64,000 nt of DNA from Candidatus Obscuribacterales bacterium (GCA_031292355.1 JARLHI010000030.1:248001-312000), one strand, 5' to 3'; positions 1 to 9,865 are shown, numbered from the stretch's first letter. Numbers and translations are program-made. Notes: a model not told the origin generated them from the sequence alone.

Positions 1-1733
1 AGCTTTAAAGGGATTATCAAATCTGGACTATTCCTCCCATTCGCTCTATTTTCAATGGTTATTACTGCACCTTTTAATGGTTCTTCAGCCAAATCATATC
101 TTCCCCGTCTTAGTGCTTCATTCCCTGCTGCTAAATATGTATTGAGTAACTTCTTGTGCTCAGGACTAACAGCAGCTCGAAGATCGAGGCAGTGGTTCCA
201 GAAGCCAAGACACCACTCATAATGAGCTGTGGCTTCTTGCTCGTAGTAATTTGCGAGTTCATCCATCAACGGAAAACTTTCCGGAGCCAATTTTTTTCGA
301 GCCTCGTATGTGTAATATTTGTGTGTCATTGTGATGGTGCGATGATAATAGGGTTCTACAGCAGCAAATTTATGGTCAAGAAAATAAGATATTTCGAGTT
401 TTAAAAGCGTTGTCTGTACTTCCCTCGATTCTGGCCCGAATTTCTCCGCCAAATTGAGAGCTTCTAAATACACACTTTGCGCCTTTGAGTCTGGAGGGTG
501 CGGGTCATCTCCCAAGATTTGAGATTGTTTCTTGTCTAACTTCGCTCGTGGAGAACTACTTTGTAGCGAATTAGCTAATTTCATCTTTGCTAACCACTGA
601 TTTCCGATAGCATTCTTTATGCTGTCATGCTTAATCGCCATTTGGTCATTAAAAACACCGGATTCAGCCAACCGTTTCCATTCTTCGGTTTTGTGTTCAT
701 CTTTCAGAGTTTCAAGTAACAAATAGGTGATAAAGTCCGTCTTTTTCTTGTCTGCCGATAAGGCTTCTTCAACTTCTAAAATTATCTTGAGTTCTGCTTC
801 TGCTAATTCGAGTTGTTGATCGTGCTTATCTATTTTTGGCAGTTCAAACAACTGGTTGACATATTCTATTGCATCTGTATTTCCCCTTACTTTCCTTGCT
901 TCAACAATCGCTTTCGAAAAATATTCGTTATTTTCCTTAGACTGTTTTTGCGCAAGTGCATTCATCGCCAGGAAAGAATAACTTCGAGGAAAAACGATAT
1001 TAGAATACCTAACGTCAAATTTAGCTGCATTCATTGCCATCGATTCAGCTTTCTTGGCACTTTCATATCTATGTGCGGCCTCGTAACTAACTGCTAGGCG
1101 ATCATAAAGTTCGTAAATCGATCTCATTAGCATTTTAGATTTCAACTTTTTTTCGCATTTCAATTTAAATTGCAAAAGTACTTCAATGGCCTTGTCTGGC
1201 TTATTATCCTGAACATAGTAGTCACTGAGAATATAGGTAGACCTCGCCAAATCTTTACTCTCTGGAAAGGTTTCACTAAGGACGTCCATTGAGAGAGCAT
1301 ATGCATGTTCATAACAGTCTTTAACATCACTCTTATTGTGCTGTGCGTATTTATCTGCAAGGTCTAGAATATACCCGCCTAAATCAGGGTCTAATGCGTG
1401 TTTAGCTTTTTCAGATTTATATAGCTCTCTAATTTCCTGGCAGTGCTGATCGGCCAAAACAATAGGAACCACACCGCTGGCTATCCCGGCAGTGGTCATT
1501 CGACAGAGCGCTTCGGCATAGTACTTCTCAGGTAATTTATTCTCTCTAGCCAGAGCGACAGCCTTGGAAAAATATCTAACTGCTTCCAATTGATTTGGAT
1601 GCTCGCCAATTGTTAGATTATGACCATCCTGGATTAGCCCTTTCCATTGCTCTGTTGCATTGAGATCACAGAATCCAGGGTACGAAAAGCAAAAAAACGA
1701 AATCGCAGCAGATATAAGTGTCAACTTGCGCAC
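1..1733 (-). CDS. secreted TPR-like protein, 3' end beyond window (partial)
   Basis: Reading the minus strand from GTG at 1733 gives 577 uninterrupted codons to the window edge, so the gene runs off the left end without a stop. The N-terminus (MRKLTLISAAISFFCFSYPGFC) is a typical Sec signal peptide, possibly lipoprotein-like or cleaved near Cys-22. The mature part is alpha-helical and rich in Ala, Glu, Lys and Tyr. It has recurring two-helix units such as A-x-Y-x-x-A and EEPLKGAV that look like divergent TPR/Sel1-type repeats. A weak GTGAG lies about 9 nt before the GTG. Function is unknown; secreted helical-repeat proteins are common scaffolds. The unbroken frame over 1.7 kb makes a real gene near certain; the TPR label is tentative. 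Confidence 0.8.
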   Translation of the reverse strand, partial: MRKLTLISAAISFFCFSYPGFCDLNATEQWKGLIQDGHNLTIGEHPNQLEAVRYFSKAVALARENKLPEKYYAEALCRMTTAGIASGVVPIVLADQHCQEIRELYKSEKAKHALDPDLGGYILDLADKYAQHNKSDVKDCYEHAYALSMDVLSETFPESKDLARSTYILSDYYVQDNKPDKAIEVLLQFKLKCEKKLKSKMLMRSIYELYDRLAVSYEAAHRYESAKKAESMAMNAAKFDVRYSNIVFPRSYSFLAMNALAQKQSKENNEYFSKAIVEARKVRGNTDAIEYVNQLFELPKIDKHDQQLELAEAELKIILEVEEALSADKKKTDFITYLLLETLKDEHKTEEWKRLAESGVFNDQMAIKHDSIKNAIGNQWLAKMKLANSLQSSSPRAKLDKKQSQILGDDPHPPDSKAQSVYLEALNLAEKFGPESREVQTTLLKLEISYFLDHKFAAVEPYYHRTITMTHKYYTYEARKKLAPESFPLMDELANYYEQEATAHYEWCLGFWNHCLDLRAAVSPEHKKLLNTYLAAGNEALRRGRYDLAEEPLKGAVITIENRANGRNSPDLIIPLK

Positions 1734-2052
1734 AGAAAAATCTCACTTCGGGTTCTACATTTTACACTGTTGAGCTAATGGTGGCGGTAGGAATGATTAT
1801 TGCGCCCCGCGCATGAAGCGCATCATCGGTTGCTCATGATAAATTCGTGGTTTCGATAGCAGCGATCAACGATTTTGTTCAGTTTATCCCAGAAAGTCAA
1901 AAGCTCTAGGTGCAACAAGAATGCAAATTCATAAAACTGCCCTTCGGTGACCAGCGACACTAGCTTTAGGTGCTAACGATACAATAGGCATGCCACCATA
2001 AGCAGTGATTTTCAACATCCTGCTAGAATGTAGAGACTGCTGGAGACTTGCC
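1734..2052. other. divergent intergenic region
   Basis: This stretch of about 320 nt separates the minus-strand TPR-like gene from plus-strand ppk2 and must hold both promoters. A TACAAT at 1980-1985 could be a -10 for ppk2, but no good -35 lies 17 nt upstream. No RNA gene or convincing hairpin terminator was seen. Confidence 0.4.
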
Positions 2053-3033
2053 ATGCCCACTTCACTCGAAACGCTCAATAAAATAGCTGCTCAAATTATG
2101 GTGCAACCACATACGAATGTATCCTTAAAAAAAGACTTCTGCACTAAATGGTCTACCGATGATATTTCAAAAGATGAGTGCTCTGATTTCCTCAAACAGG
2201 GTATTGAAACTCTTTCAAATTTGCAAGATAAACTTTACGCGCAAAAACGGCGCTCTGTGCTGATCATTCTTCAAGCAATGGATGCTGCTGGCAAAGATTC
2301 GACTATTAAACATGTGATGTCTGGAGTAAATCCCCAGGGCTGCCAGGTCACCAGTTTTAAAACGCCATCAGTTGAAGAACTATCGCATGATTATTTATGG
2401 CGATGCGTCAAAGCCTTGCCAGCAAGCGGCAACATTGGCATTTTCAATCGCTCCTACTATGAGGAGGTATTGGTGACAAGAGTGCATCCAGAATTTTTGG
2501 CGTTACAGAATTTGCCACCAGAATTGGTTGGCAAAGATCTCTGGTTGAGACGGTTTAAAGAAATCAACAATTTCGAGGAGTATTTGACCCAAAACGGCAC
2601 CACCGTAATTAAGTTCTTTTTGAATGTTTCTAAGGATGAACAGAGAAAGCGATTTCTAAAACGAATTGACCTTTCCGAAAAGAATTGGAAATTTTCAGCA
2701 AATGATGCAAAAGAGCGATTGCACTGGGATGAATATATAAAGGCTTACGAAGATTGTCTGAGCAACACGAGCACCAAATGCGCACCATGGTATGTCGTCC
2801 CGGCCGATAACAAGCCATTCATGAGACTAATGGTTGGTCACATAATTTGCTCACAGTTTCAGCAAATAAATCCTCAGTATCCCAAATTGAACAAAGAACA
2901 ACGCGACGATTTACAAGCGGCTGCAATTCTTTTAAATGAAGAGTCTGACGGAGCAGTCATGGGGAAAGCCGATAAAAAGCCTGAACCGGTCCAAAGTGAG
3001 AAAAACAAAGCTGAAAGAGACAAAAAAGAATAG
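2053..3033 (+). CDS. ppk2: polyphosphate kinase 2 family protein (class III-like)
   Basis: PPK2 enzymes are cytoplasmic P-loop kinases that move phosphate between polyphosphate and nucleotides; class III members phosphorylate AMP and ADP. Seen here (numbering from the ATG at 2053): Walker A-like DAAGKDST at about 77-84, followed by IKHVMSGVNPQGC, which is close to the class III signature, and a lid/Walker B block NIGIFNRSYYEEVL at about 127-140. The usual class III motif has AGKDGT; here Gly is replaced by Ser. The ATG at 2053 is preferred over an upstream start at 2005 because GGAG lies 9 nt before it and homology begins after it. The last 45 or so residues are a Lys/Glu-rich tail outside the kinase fold. 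About 326 aa, slightly longer than usual. Polyphosphate use fits an Obscuribacter-like host. Confidence 0.92.
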   Translation: MPTSLETLNKIAAQIMVQPHTNVSLKKDFCTKWSTDDISKDECSDFLKQGIETLSNLQDKLYAQKRRSVLIILQAMDAAGKDSTIKHVMSGVNPQGCQVTSFKTPSVEELSHDYLWRCVKALPASGNIGIFNRSYYEEVLVTRVHPEFLALQNLPPELVGKDLWLRRFKEINNFEEYLTQNGTTVIKFFLNVSKDEQRKRFLKRIDLSEKNWKFSANDAKERLHWDEYIKAYEDCLSNTSTKCAPWYVVPADNKPFMRLMVGHIICSQFQQINPQYPKLNKEQRDDLQAAAILLNEESDGAVMGKADKKPEPVQSEKNKAERDKKE

Positions 3034-3125
3034 TTGCATGAGGAATCGCCGCTTTATCGATCAGTAGTTTACGATAGGCAATTGTCATCGCACCTGGATG
3101 TATCGATTTCAGCTAAAGGAGCTAT

Positions 3126-3470
3126 ATGTTATTCCCGCACACAAAAAAAGCTTTCGCCAATGAAAATTTGACGCTCCTTGCCTGTGGTCTGCTTGCCATG
3201 ATGATCTCGCCGGCAAATGCTCAAAACTCTGCCAAAAGCACAGCTGGCGTCGAGTCTTCCAAGCAACTCAACAAAGAGCGAAGGAAGGAAGAAAAATCGC
3301 AAAAGGCTATTGAAAAAGCCGACAAAACTGCCGAAAAAGAAGCCGAAGCAGCGCAGGCCCGCGAGAAGAGCCTGCCATCACACGAAGACCATCACAAATT
3401 AGGAGCCCACGACCGCGTCGATAAAGGCTTTGATTTCAATACGGGCAATTCCAAATCGCCCAGCCCTTGA
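3126..3470 (+). CDS. small secreted charged protein
   Basis: A 114-residue protein with a good ribosome site (AAAGGAG 5 nt before the ATG) and a signal peptide whose hydrophobic core LTLLACGLLAMMI ends at ANA, a likely signal peptidase I site near residue 32. The mature part begins with a Lys/Glu/Ala-rich segment (about residues 48-85) expected to be a single long helix or coiled coil. It ends with a His/Asp-rich stretch and a Ser/Pro tail. No known domain recognised. It lies 92 nt after ppk2 on the same strand and could share its transcript. Function unknown. Confidence 0.65.
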   Translation: MLFPHTKKAFANENLTLLACGLLAMMISPANAQNSAKSTAGVESSKQLNKERRKEEKSQKAIEKADKTAEKEAEAAQAREKSLPSHEDHHKLGAHDRVDKGFDFNTGNSKSPSP

Positions 3471-3821
3471 GATGCTTGACTTTTAGCTCGTTTACAAATT
3501 ATCAAATGTTCGAGCCTGAAGCCAAATATGTAATTTTGTGGAAGATTTTGCAGCAAGATTGGCTAATTGCCTCAAAAAATATTTAGCGAATCACAGAAAT
3601 TTATACGTTCATTCACATTCTCAACTCTTAACATTTTTTCGAGGAAGCCCTTCGAAGTAGCCAAGATAGCCAGTCCTATGCACTTGCGCGTTATTTGCCC
3701 GAACACTAAAACAGTCAACCTCATTTTTTTCTCAATAATTAGTTCGCAAGTCCGGCGTCAGAAGACACGGATGACGATAAAATGATTGGTCCAACGTTGA
3801 TCAAAGGGAGTCGAACCGTTC
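3471..3821. other. AT-rich intergenic stretch
   Basis: About 350 nt between the small secreted protein and the MDR oxidoreductase. An open frame at 3567-3785 lacks a ribosome site and recognisable protein features and is judged spurious. No terminator or RNA gene recognised. The promoter of the oxidoreductase probably lies here. Confidence 0.35.
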
Positions 3822-4814
3822 ATGAAAGCACTTGTACTCGATAAGCCGGGCACACCGGAAACTTTATACCCCTCAGACGTTGAGCAACCAAAACCAGGTG
3901 CTGGCGAAGTAAGAGTCAAAGTACACGCAGTCGGATTGAATCCAGTCGATTATAAATTGGCTGCTTCCGGTCTTCCAAACTGGGACTACCCAGTAGTACT
4001 GGGAATGGACATTGCTGGTGTAGTTGATGCCGTTGGTAAAGGCGTTGAAGAGTGGGAACCAGGCGATCCTGTTTACTACCATGGCAATAGAAATCGTCCA
4101 GGCGGTTTCGGCCAATATGCCATCGTCACAACCAAAGCTCTTTCATGGTTGCCTGACGGTCTTTCTTATACAGACGCTGCCGCTTTGCCCTGTGCAGGTT
4201 TCACAGCCTATCAAGCAATACACCGTAAACTGCAAGTCAAAGCTGGCAAAACAATTTTAGTTCAAGGTGGAGCTGGTGGAGTTGGCGGATTTGCAATTCA
4301 ATTAGCGAAGGCTGCCGGTCTCAAAGTCATAACAACTTGCTCGAGACACAACAACAACTTCGTTAAAGACCTCGGCGCAACCGATATCATCGATTATCAA
4401 ACAGAAGATGTCGTCAATCGCGTCATGCAATTAACCGACGGACGCGGCGTCGACTACATCGTCGATACTGTTTCTAGCGAAAGCGCCACCAAAGGCCTCG
4501 AAATGCTGGCCTACAATGGCGCCATCGCTTGCGTTGCTGGTTTGCCAGACATGAGCGATTTCGTTCCTTTCAAGAAAGCCCCTTCTATTCATGAAGTCGC
4601 ACTCGGTGCTGTTTATGCCAGCGAAGACGACCAGGCCCTAGAAGACCTCGCCAAAATCGGCGTTGAATTCGGCGCGCTTGTAGCAAAGGGAACTGTTCGT
4701 TCGATGGTTGAAGAAATCGTCGCGCTCGAAGAAATCCCTGATGCGCTCGTACGTCTGTCGATGCGTCATGTACGCGGCAAAATCGTTGCCAAAATTCCAC
4801 AAAAGGATAGTTAG
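3822..4814 (+). CDS. zinc-independent MDR oxidoreductase (quinone-reductase-like)
   Basis: A 330-residue medium-chain dehydrogenase/reductase. The N-terminal GroES-like fold (about 1-120) has VKVHAVGLNPVDYKLAASG, typical of the quinone oxidoreductase branch, and lacks the Cys/His zinc ligands of classical alcohol dehydrogenases. The Rossmann part starts at about 145 with the NADPH loop VQGGAGGVGGFAIQLAK, followed by GRGVDYIVDTV. Such enzymes reduce quinones or activated alkenes with NADPH in the cytoplasm; the exact substrate cannot be read here. GGGAG lies about 12 nt before the ATG. The gene is monocistronic and is closed by the strong hairpin at 4851-4889, shared with the convergent gene. 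Confidence 0.88.
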   Translation: MKALVLDKPGTPETLYPSDVEQPKPGAGEVRVKVHAVGLNPVDYKLAASGLPNWDYPVVLGMDIAGVVDAVGKGVEEWEPGDPVYYHGNRNRPGGFGQYAIVTTKALSWLPDGLSYTDAAALPCAGFTAYQAIHRKLQVKAGKTILVQGGAGGVGGFAIQLAKAAGLKVITTCSRHNNNFVKDLGATDIIDYQTEDVVNRVMQLTDGRGVDYIVDTVSSESATKGLEMLAYNGAIACVAGLPDMSDFVPFKKAPSIHEVALGAVYASEDDQALEDLAKIGVEFGALVAKGTVRSMVEEIVALEEIPDALVRLSMRHVRGKIVAKIPQKDS

Positions 4815-4850
4815 ACTGCACAAGAGTCAAACTGCCGAGAATAAAGTAAA

Positions 4851-4889
4851 AAGCAATAAGGGAAGGCATTTAGCCTTCCCTTATTGCTT
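4851..4889. terminator. bidirectional intrinsic terminator, 17-bp perfect stem
   Basis: Left arm 4851-4867 and right arm 4873-4889 are exact reverse complements (17 bp) around the loop ATTTA. The left flank is A-rich (a U-rich tail on the minus strand). The hairpin sits between two convergent genes, so it can end transcripts from both sides. The plus-side U tract is weaker than the minus-side one. Confidence 0.85.
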
Positions 4890-4920
4890 AAAGAGTTTCC
4901 GGGCTGTCCGTTAAGACTAA

Positions 4921-5472
4921 CTAGACGACCGCGCTTTTACGCACATCATCAACATGCTTTGGATCGTCTTTGATCGCTTCGGCCGTAATGTGTTCGGCTT
5001 TATTGGCCTTCAACAGAGCTTCGGCTTCCTTGATTCTCTCTGCATCTGTACAGTAGAGCCCAAGCAAAATGCCGCCTTTCTGCAATTCGGATTGATAAAG
5101 TTCGGCTTCGTGTTCTGGAATGCCTAGACCTATTAGTCCGCCAATAATGCCACCACCTAAGGCACCTGCTCCAAAACCGGCCAAACCGGCAAGCCACTGT
5201 CCAGCGGCAAATAGAGCGACTCCAGGAGCAGCAATCAGTCCTACAGAAGTCAAACCGAGTACCAGAGCGCCGATTGCGCCACCAATGGCCGCGCCTGCCG
5301 CCAGACCTTCAGGTCCTTTAGTCGCTTCTTCAACAGCAAATTCCGCTCCGCGAGTGGTTTCAGACATCAACAAACTGATGTCGTCTTGCGAATAGCCATG
5401 TCTGATCAAGTCTTCGACAGCTAGCATCGCTGCAGCCCGGCTGCGAAAGATACCTGTAATTAATTTAGCCAT
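4921..5472 (-). CDS. glycine-zipper general-stress-type protein (YflT/GSP17M-like)
   Basis: The start at 5472 is fixed by a textbook GGAGG 4 nt before the ATG; the longer open frame upstream has none. The N-terminal part (ITGIFRSRAAAMLAVEDLIRHGYSQDDISLL, split across residues 4-35) resembles the YflT/GSP17M ferredoxin-like domain of general stress proteins. Residues about 55-125 are a very Gly/Ala-rich hydrophobic hairpin with GxxxG repeats, expected to insert in or cross a membrane. A second copy-like segment follows (YQSELQKGGILLGLYCTDAERIKEAEALLKA, about 133-165). Likely an inner-membrane stress protein of unknown mechanism. Convergent with the MDR gene; both end at the shared terminator. 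Confidence 0.75.
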   Translation of the reverse strand: MAKLITGIFRSRAAAMLAVEDLIRHGYSQDDISLLMSETTRGAEFAVEEATKGPEGLAAGAAIGGAIGALVLGLTSVGLIAAPGVALFAAGQWLAGLAGFGAGALGGGIIGGLIGLGIPEHEAELYQSELQKGGILLGLYCTDAERIKEAEALLKANKAEHITAEAIKDDPKHVDDVRKSAVV

Positions 5473-5576
5473 AATTCCTCCATTACTCTGCAATAAAAAA
5501 TAAATTCTCGTGCTTTGCCTGCACCGTAATTGGTGACGCAATGAGAAAGTGTTCTGTTGCCGAAAAATGAAAAAAT

Positions 5577-8500
5577 CTAATTAGTAGCGTTAGGCGATGT
5601 CCAATGGAACGATTTGTAGATCGATTCATTGATGTTTTCGAGCTTATCCAGTGTGCCTTTGGCCGAAAAGGCAAAGCTTCTATCTGCCGACGAACTACTT
5701 TCCTTGCCTGTAACCAGCATAGTCGGAATGTCAGTGATAACTGACTTGAGCAAGTGCACCCCAAGAAATGGTGCCACATGCCCAAGTGGACCTTCTGTAG
5801 ACACTTTTGGAACAGACCCATTTGCTTCAACACTAATAGCATTGGATGCGAAATTAACCTGTCCTTTTAAACTGACGCGCAAATCATCGGAGACTACATC
5901 TACTGAATGCAGCTGCAATTTTCCCGACGTCAACTGGTACTTAGCCTGTACTTTTTGAAATTCGCCAGTTTCTCCCGGTGCCAGGCTGCTTATAACGTTA
6001 TTCAAATTGAAGCCAAGAATTCCTGACTTGAGCAAATTGGCCTGGTTGATTCGACGAGCAAGCAAAGCCATTCTCGATATCTTGCCATTCGTCACGTTTA
6101 AAGTACCATTAGCAGAAATATTCTTGGAAGGATCCACTGTCAGCCCTTGTGTTGCCAGGTCGCTTTCTAAATCGAGCGAGCCCGTCATTTCGTTTGGTGC
6201 GTCAAACAATCCTGCCATCAACATTTTCGAATCGACGTTCTTAAGGGATACATGAATGTTTGTCGCCACGTTCGCCGCTTTGACATTACCTTTAACGGCC
6301 ATTGTACCTTTAGCAATGGTGGCACTCGCATCTAAGTCGTAGGACTCGGCATCAGTGGAAGTCAGTTGACCCTGCAAATTTGTAACAGGCAATTTTTGCA
6401 TAGTAGCATTGGCAAATTTGAATGACATAAGACCTTTGCTGGCGGTCGCACCCGGTTCTGGTAAATTAAACCAATCGGGCATTCTAAAGCCACCGGTAAC
6501 GTGCGTAAGATTCAGTTTGGAAATAGACACATCGCGCAGTCCTGCACCACCTTTAACTGCAAGGGCATTAAGAGGGCCGCGAACATACACTCCACCTCTA
6601 AACGAGCCAGCCATCGGTCCAAGCTCTCCATTTTCTTCTGGCACGTACGTCAAAAGATCTTGTACGGCTGTGAAATCTGGTGTCCACAGATGAAAATCGA
6701 TGCTCGGCACAGGAAGGTTTGATTTAGCTAAGCCGGGATTACTCGAAGTGAGATCGACATTTGCATAATTTTTGCAATTGCCTTGGATATTTAGTACCAG
6801 CGCACCGACTTTCAATTGAGTATTATCAACCACCAGTTGTGATGGTGTCACGGATACACTACCAATCAGAATCCCGGGCAAGCCGGCCGCCTTTGAAACA
6901 ACTCCGAATGGAGTTTTAATCACAACAGCAGTTTTGCTATCAACTTGAGCATTGAAATTAACATGGCGACTCCTTTCGCTACCCTTCAAGGCGCCTGTCA
7001 TAGAAACAGTTTTCAGCCCCTGAATACTTTGCTTGGCCGACGCACCCAAGACCTGAGCAAAATCGTCGACTGCCACCTGAGCACCGAGAGCAACGTCATA
7101 TAGTCGCTTATCATCGTTGAGAACATCGCTGACAGTGCCTTTGGCAGTAAAGCTGCTTTGCCCCAAGTTACCTTGCATAGTGCCAACGCTAACTACATTA
7201 TTGTCCATGGAGATATCGCCATTGACGTTGCGCAAAGCAAAACCAGCAGCGTTGACGGAAAGGTCTTTGACCTGTATCTTTCCCTTGATTGTTGGGTCAG
7301 TGCCAGGGTTTGCATGATAGGCCAAGTTGCCACTTAAAAGACCGTGAGGCGACGTTATCACAAACTTTTTCAAAATCGCCAGATACTGAGATCGCACCAA
7401 TGGTGGTGCTTTATCGGCAGACAAGTATGAATCTATATCAGCCAAACCTAGCCTTTGTGCATTGATCCATACCTTAGTAACACGGGCGGCACTGGATAGT
7501 TGCTCCACAGTCAGACTGGCTTTGAAATTGCTTTTCGCAGTCGTTACCGTTACGCCTTCGACATCCAGCAAGTCATGCTGATAATCCATGTGCCCGCCTT
7601 GAATATGCATCGGTCGATCAGACCCCAAAGGCTCGAATGCAATATCATCAGGACTGCACGACATCGTAATCACAGGCGTACTCACCGGCCCCGCGATCTG
7701 CATGTTCAAATCTTTAACTGAGCCAAATAGCAATGATTCGGCGAGCAACGGAGATTGAATCTGCAAATTATCCAGAGCTACTTTCGCATTCGACAACTCT
7801 AGATTTTTAGCTTTAAAGTCAACGTCTAGGGACGCTTCCTTTTCCATCTTTGCTGTGCCGTTCAATGTAAATTCACTCTTGCCAATGCGACCTTCCAGAT
7901 GGCTTAGTTTGACGATTTTTTTATCGACAGTGATGGTGCCCTTCGTTAATTGAAACACTCGAGATTTAGCTTTGTCCTGTACATAAATATCGCCAATCTC
8001 TGAGTTCAACGTCATTTCTGGATCATTTTGCGAACCGACAACACGTAATTGCGCTCGACGCATATTACCAATCATCACATCGGCCGGAGTCTTAGGCAAA
8101 CTCAAATGCATGGTGTGCAGAAGATTACGGGCTTTATCAAGGTCGACGTTCTCGGCGTCTGCGGTGACATCGAGGTGACTGCCAGAAGTAAGTCCAAGCA
8201 TTCCTTTGACAACGAAATCACCGTCACCCAGTTTGCCTTTTACACCATCCAGCAAAAAACTTTTCCCATCATAACGAAGCTTGCCACCCGTTAACTCGAC
8301 TATCCGCGGCTGGCCTTTAGACTGATAGAACAAACCTGCAGGCTCTGCTTCCAGTTTAAAATTGAAGGCTTTTTTATTTGCTTGCAGATCTATATGAGCT
8401 GATTTTAGAACACCTGAAATGGGCTCAGTTTGTTCCTGCGCGTCAGTTATCTCAAGCACCCGCAGCCAGTTTTTGATAATCGAAAAATCTTGTGAGTGAA

Positions 8501-9770
8501 TGTCAATTTGAGCGGTTAAATCGTTGGTATCAGTGATGTGTCCTTTCAAATCGAATGCGCCTGGTCCCACATGTCCATCGATTTTCTCGATGCTGATTAC
8601 TCCGTCTTTGCAAATAAGAGTGCCGCTTGTATTTTGAACCCCGATTTTCCTAACCGGCAAAAAGAAATCTCCACCTTCAAATTTGATTTCGCCATTCAAA
8701 CTCTTGCGATTGAAAGCCGCGATCGTTTTCGCTTGAATCACAGTGGTGCCATCATCAACACGCGGTGTGGTCTCGCTTGTTGTCGATGATGTCGAACCGG
8801 CAAGTGGATGGCTCGCCAACAAGCGTTTAAGCATGTCTCCTTTGTATTCCACCTTTTTTATATCGGCGCGAATTTGTGGATTCTCAAAAAATAGATTTGT
8901 TTTGAATTCTTTTGTGATCACTCCCTCGCCCTTGAATTTTAATTTCAAAGGACCATCTACTTCTGGCAGCGAAAATCCAAATACCCAAAAATCGTTGGGG
9001 TCTGCTCCATCAACGTTAGCGTCGACCGAGTATTTTTTCTGCTGCCATTCGGACAAGTCACCGCTACCGTTGCCAGAAACTGATACATGAGTCTTGTATT
9101 TGGTTTCGGGAATGGTCAGCGAAAGGGCGTAAGGCCAGAATAGTTTGCCAAAGGGGCGGTCCAGACGAAAATTGATCTCGGTAAGATCAACGCGGATAGG
9201 ACGCCGATTTGCTCCTCTTTTAGTGACGTCGAGAACATGCAGTTTGCCCTCATAACAGGCGACGTGAGAAACATCTTGAATGGCGTCGAATTCTGGCAGA
9301 TCAGAAAAATTCCAGCGACTCTCGCTCAAGCGTACAGCCCATATTTCGGGTTTGGCAAAATCAAGATGCTTTGGATAGAACTCGCCCTTCAAGAGGGGCA
9401 ACAAGGCAATAGAAAGCTCAGTCGGTCCAGCTTTTATAAAAGGACGACCATTTAGCTCGTTAATCTCAGCACTGTCAGCATGGACAATTAGACCACTCCA
9501 GCGCACATTCCACTTGATTGGTCCCAGTTTTATGTTGCGGTGCATCGTGTGCCCCATCAACGTCGCCAGACGTTCGGGACTATAATTGGCTTGCATGAAG
9601 TTAGTCAAAGCCCAAAGGCCACAGGAGCCAACAAGGGCAATAACAACCACAACTGCGAGATACACCCGCCAGGATGTGGTCTTCATCTTAATTACTGCTT
9701 TGTTCTCTGACAAAGATTTGAGCACAAGATCCCCGCCAGCAAAAGTGACTATATTGACAGACTTGCTCAA
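5577..9770 (-). CDS. AsmA-like/DUF748-type large envelope protein
   Basis: A 1397-residue protein with one N-terminal membrane anchor (VYLAVVVVIALVGSCGLWAL, about residues 34-53), then about 1300 residues of repeating beta-rich segments with alternating VKG, FxxKG, DLKGHI and LxxVxG motifs. This is the look of AsmA/TamB/YdbH bridge proteins, thought to form long hydrophobic grooves that carry phospholipids between inner and outer membranes. LNGRPFIKAGPTELSI near the start matches the AsmA N-terminal region. The start is uncertain: TTG at 9770 has AGGAG only 3 nt away, while ATG at 9686 places the anchor 6 residues in but lacks a ribosome site. It supports a two-membrane envelope. Divergent from the mini membrane protein at 9911. 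Confidence 0.8.
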   Translation of the reverse strand: MSKSVNIVTFAGGDLVLKSLSENKAVIKMKTTSWRVYLAVVVVIALVGSCGLWALTNFMQANYSPERLATLMGHTMHRNIKLGPIKWNVRWSGLIVHADSAEINELNGRPFIKAGPTELSIALLPLLKGEFYPKHLDFAKPEIWAVRLSESRWNFSDLPEFDAIQDVSHVACYEGKLHVLDVTKRGANRRPIRVDLTEINFRLDRPFGKLFWPYALSLTIPETKYKTHVSVSGNGSGDLSEWQQKKYSVDANVDGADPNDFWVFGFSLPEVDGPLKLKFKGEGVITKEFKTNLFFENPQIRADIKKVEYKGDMLKRLLASHPLAGSTSSTTSETTPRVDDGTTVIQAKTIAAFNRKSLNGEIKFEGGDFFLPVRKIGVQNTSGTLICKDGVISIEKIDGHVGPGAFDLKGHITDTNDLTAQIDIHSQDFSIIKNWLRVLEITDAQEQTEPISGVLKSAHIDLQANKKAFNFKLEAEPAGLFYQSKGQPRIVELTGGKLRYDGKSFLLDGVKGKLGDGDFVVKGMLGLTSGSHLDVTADAENVDLDKARNLLHTMHLSLPKTPADVMIGNMRRAQLRVVGSQNDPEMTLNSEIGDIYVQDKAKSRVFQLTKGTITVDKKIVKLSHLEGRIGKSEFTLNGTAKMEKEASLDVDFKAKNLELSNAKVALDNLQIQSPLLAESLLFGSVKDLNMQIAGPVSTPVITMSCSPDDIAFEPLGSDRPMHIQGGHMDYQHDLLDVEGVTVTTAKSNFKASLTVEQLSSAARVTKVWINAQRLGLADIDSYLSADKAPPLVRSQYLAILKKFVITSPHGLLSGNLAYHANPGTDPTIKGKIQVKDLSVNAAGFALRNVNGDISMDNNVVSVGTMQGNLGQSSFTAKGTVSDVLNDDKRLYDVALGAQVAVDDFAQVLGASAKQSIQGLKTVSMTGALKGSERSRHVNFNAQVDSKTAVVIKTPFGVVSKAAGLPGILIGSVSVTPSQLVVDNTQLKVGALVLNIQGNCKNYANVDLTSSNPGLAKSNLPVPSIDFHLWTPDFTAVQDLLTYVPEENGELGPMAGSFRGGVYVRGPLNALAVKGGAGLRDVSISKLNLTHVTGGFRMPDWFNLPEPGATASKGLMSFKFANATMQKLPVTNLQGQLTSTDAESYDLDASATIAKGTMAVKGNVKAANVATNIHVSLKNVDSKMLMAGLFDAPNEMTGSLDLESDLATQGLTVDPSKNISANGTLNVTNGKISRMALLARRINQANLLKSGILGFNLNNVISSLAPGETGEFQKVQAKYQLTSGKLQLHSVDVVSDDLRVSLKGQVNFASNAISVEANGSVPKVSTEGPLGHVAPFLGVHLLKSVITDIPTMLVTGKESSSSADRSFAFSAKGTLDKLENINESIYKSFHWTSPNATN

Positions 9771-9865
9771 CCGCTCCTAGTTCCCCTTTCTCATGAGGGC
9801 GTCGGCAAAAAATTATTAGTCATCCAGTGAGATTACCAGCGACGGAGGGAACAGATACTGTTGGC

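Noticed and set aside
1160..1360. 66-residue minus-strand frame
   Set aside because: Out of frame with, and nested in, the long open partial gene 1-1733.
3567..3785. 72-residue open frame
   Set aside because: AT-rich intergenic DNA, no ribosome site, non-protein-like composition.
5120..5395. Pro/Ala-rich open frame on the plus strand
   Set aside because: Shadow of the Gly/Ala-rich stress-type gene on the other strand.
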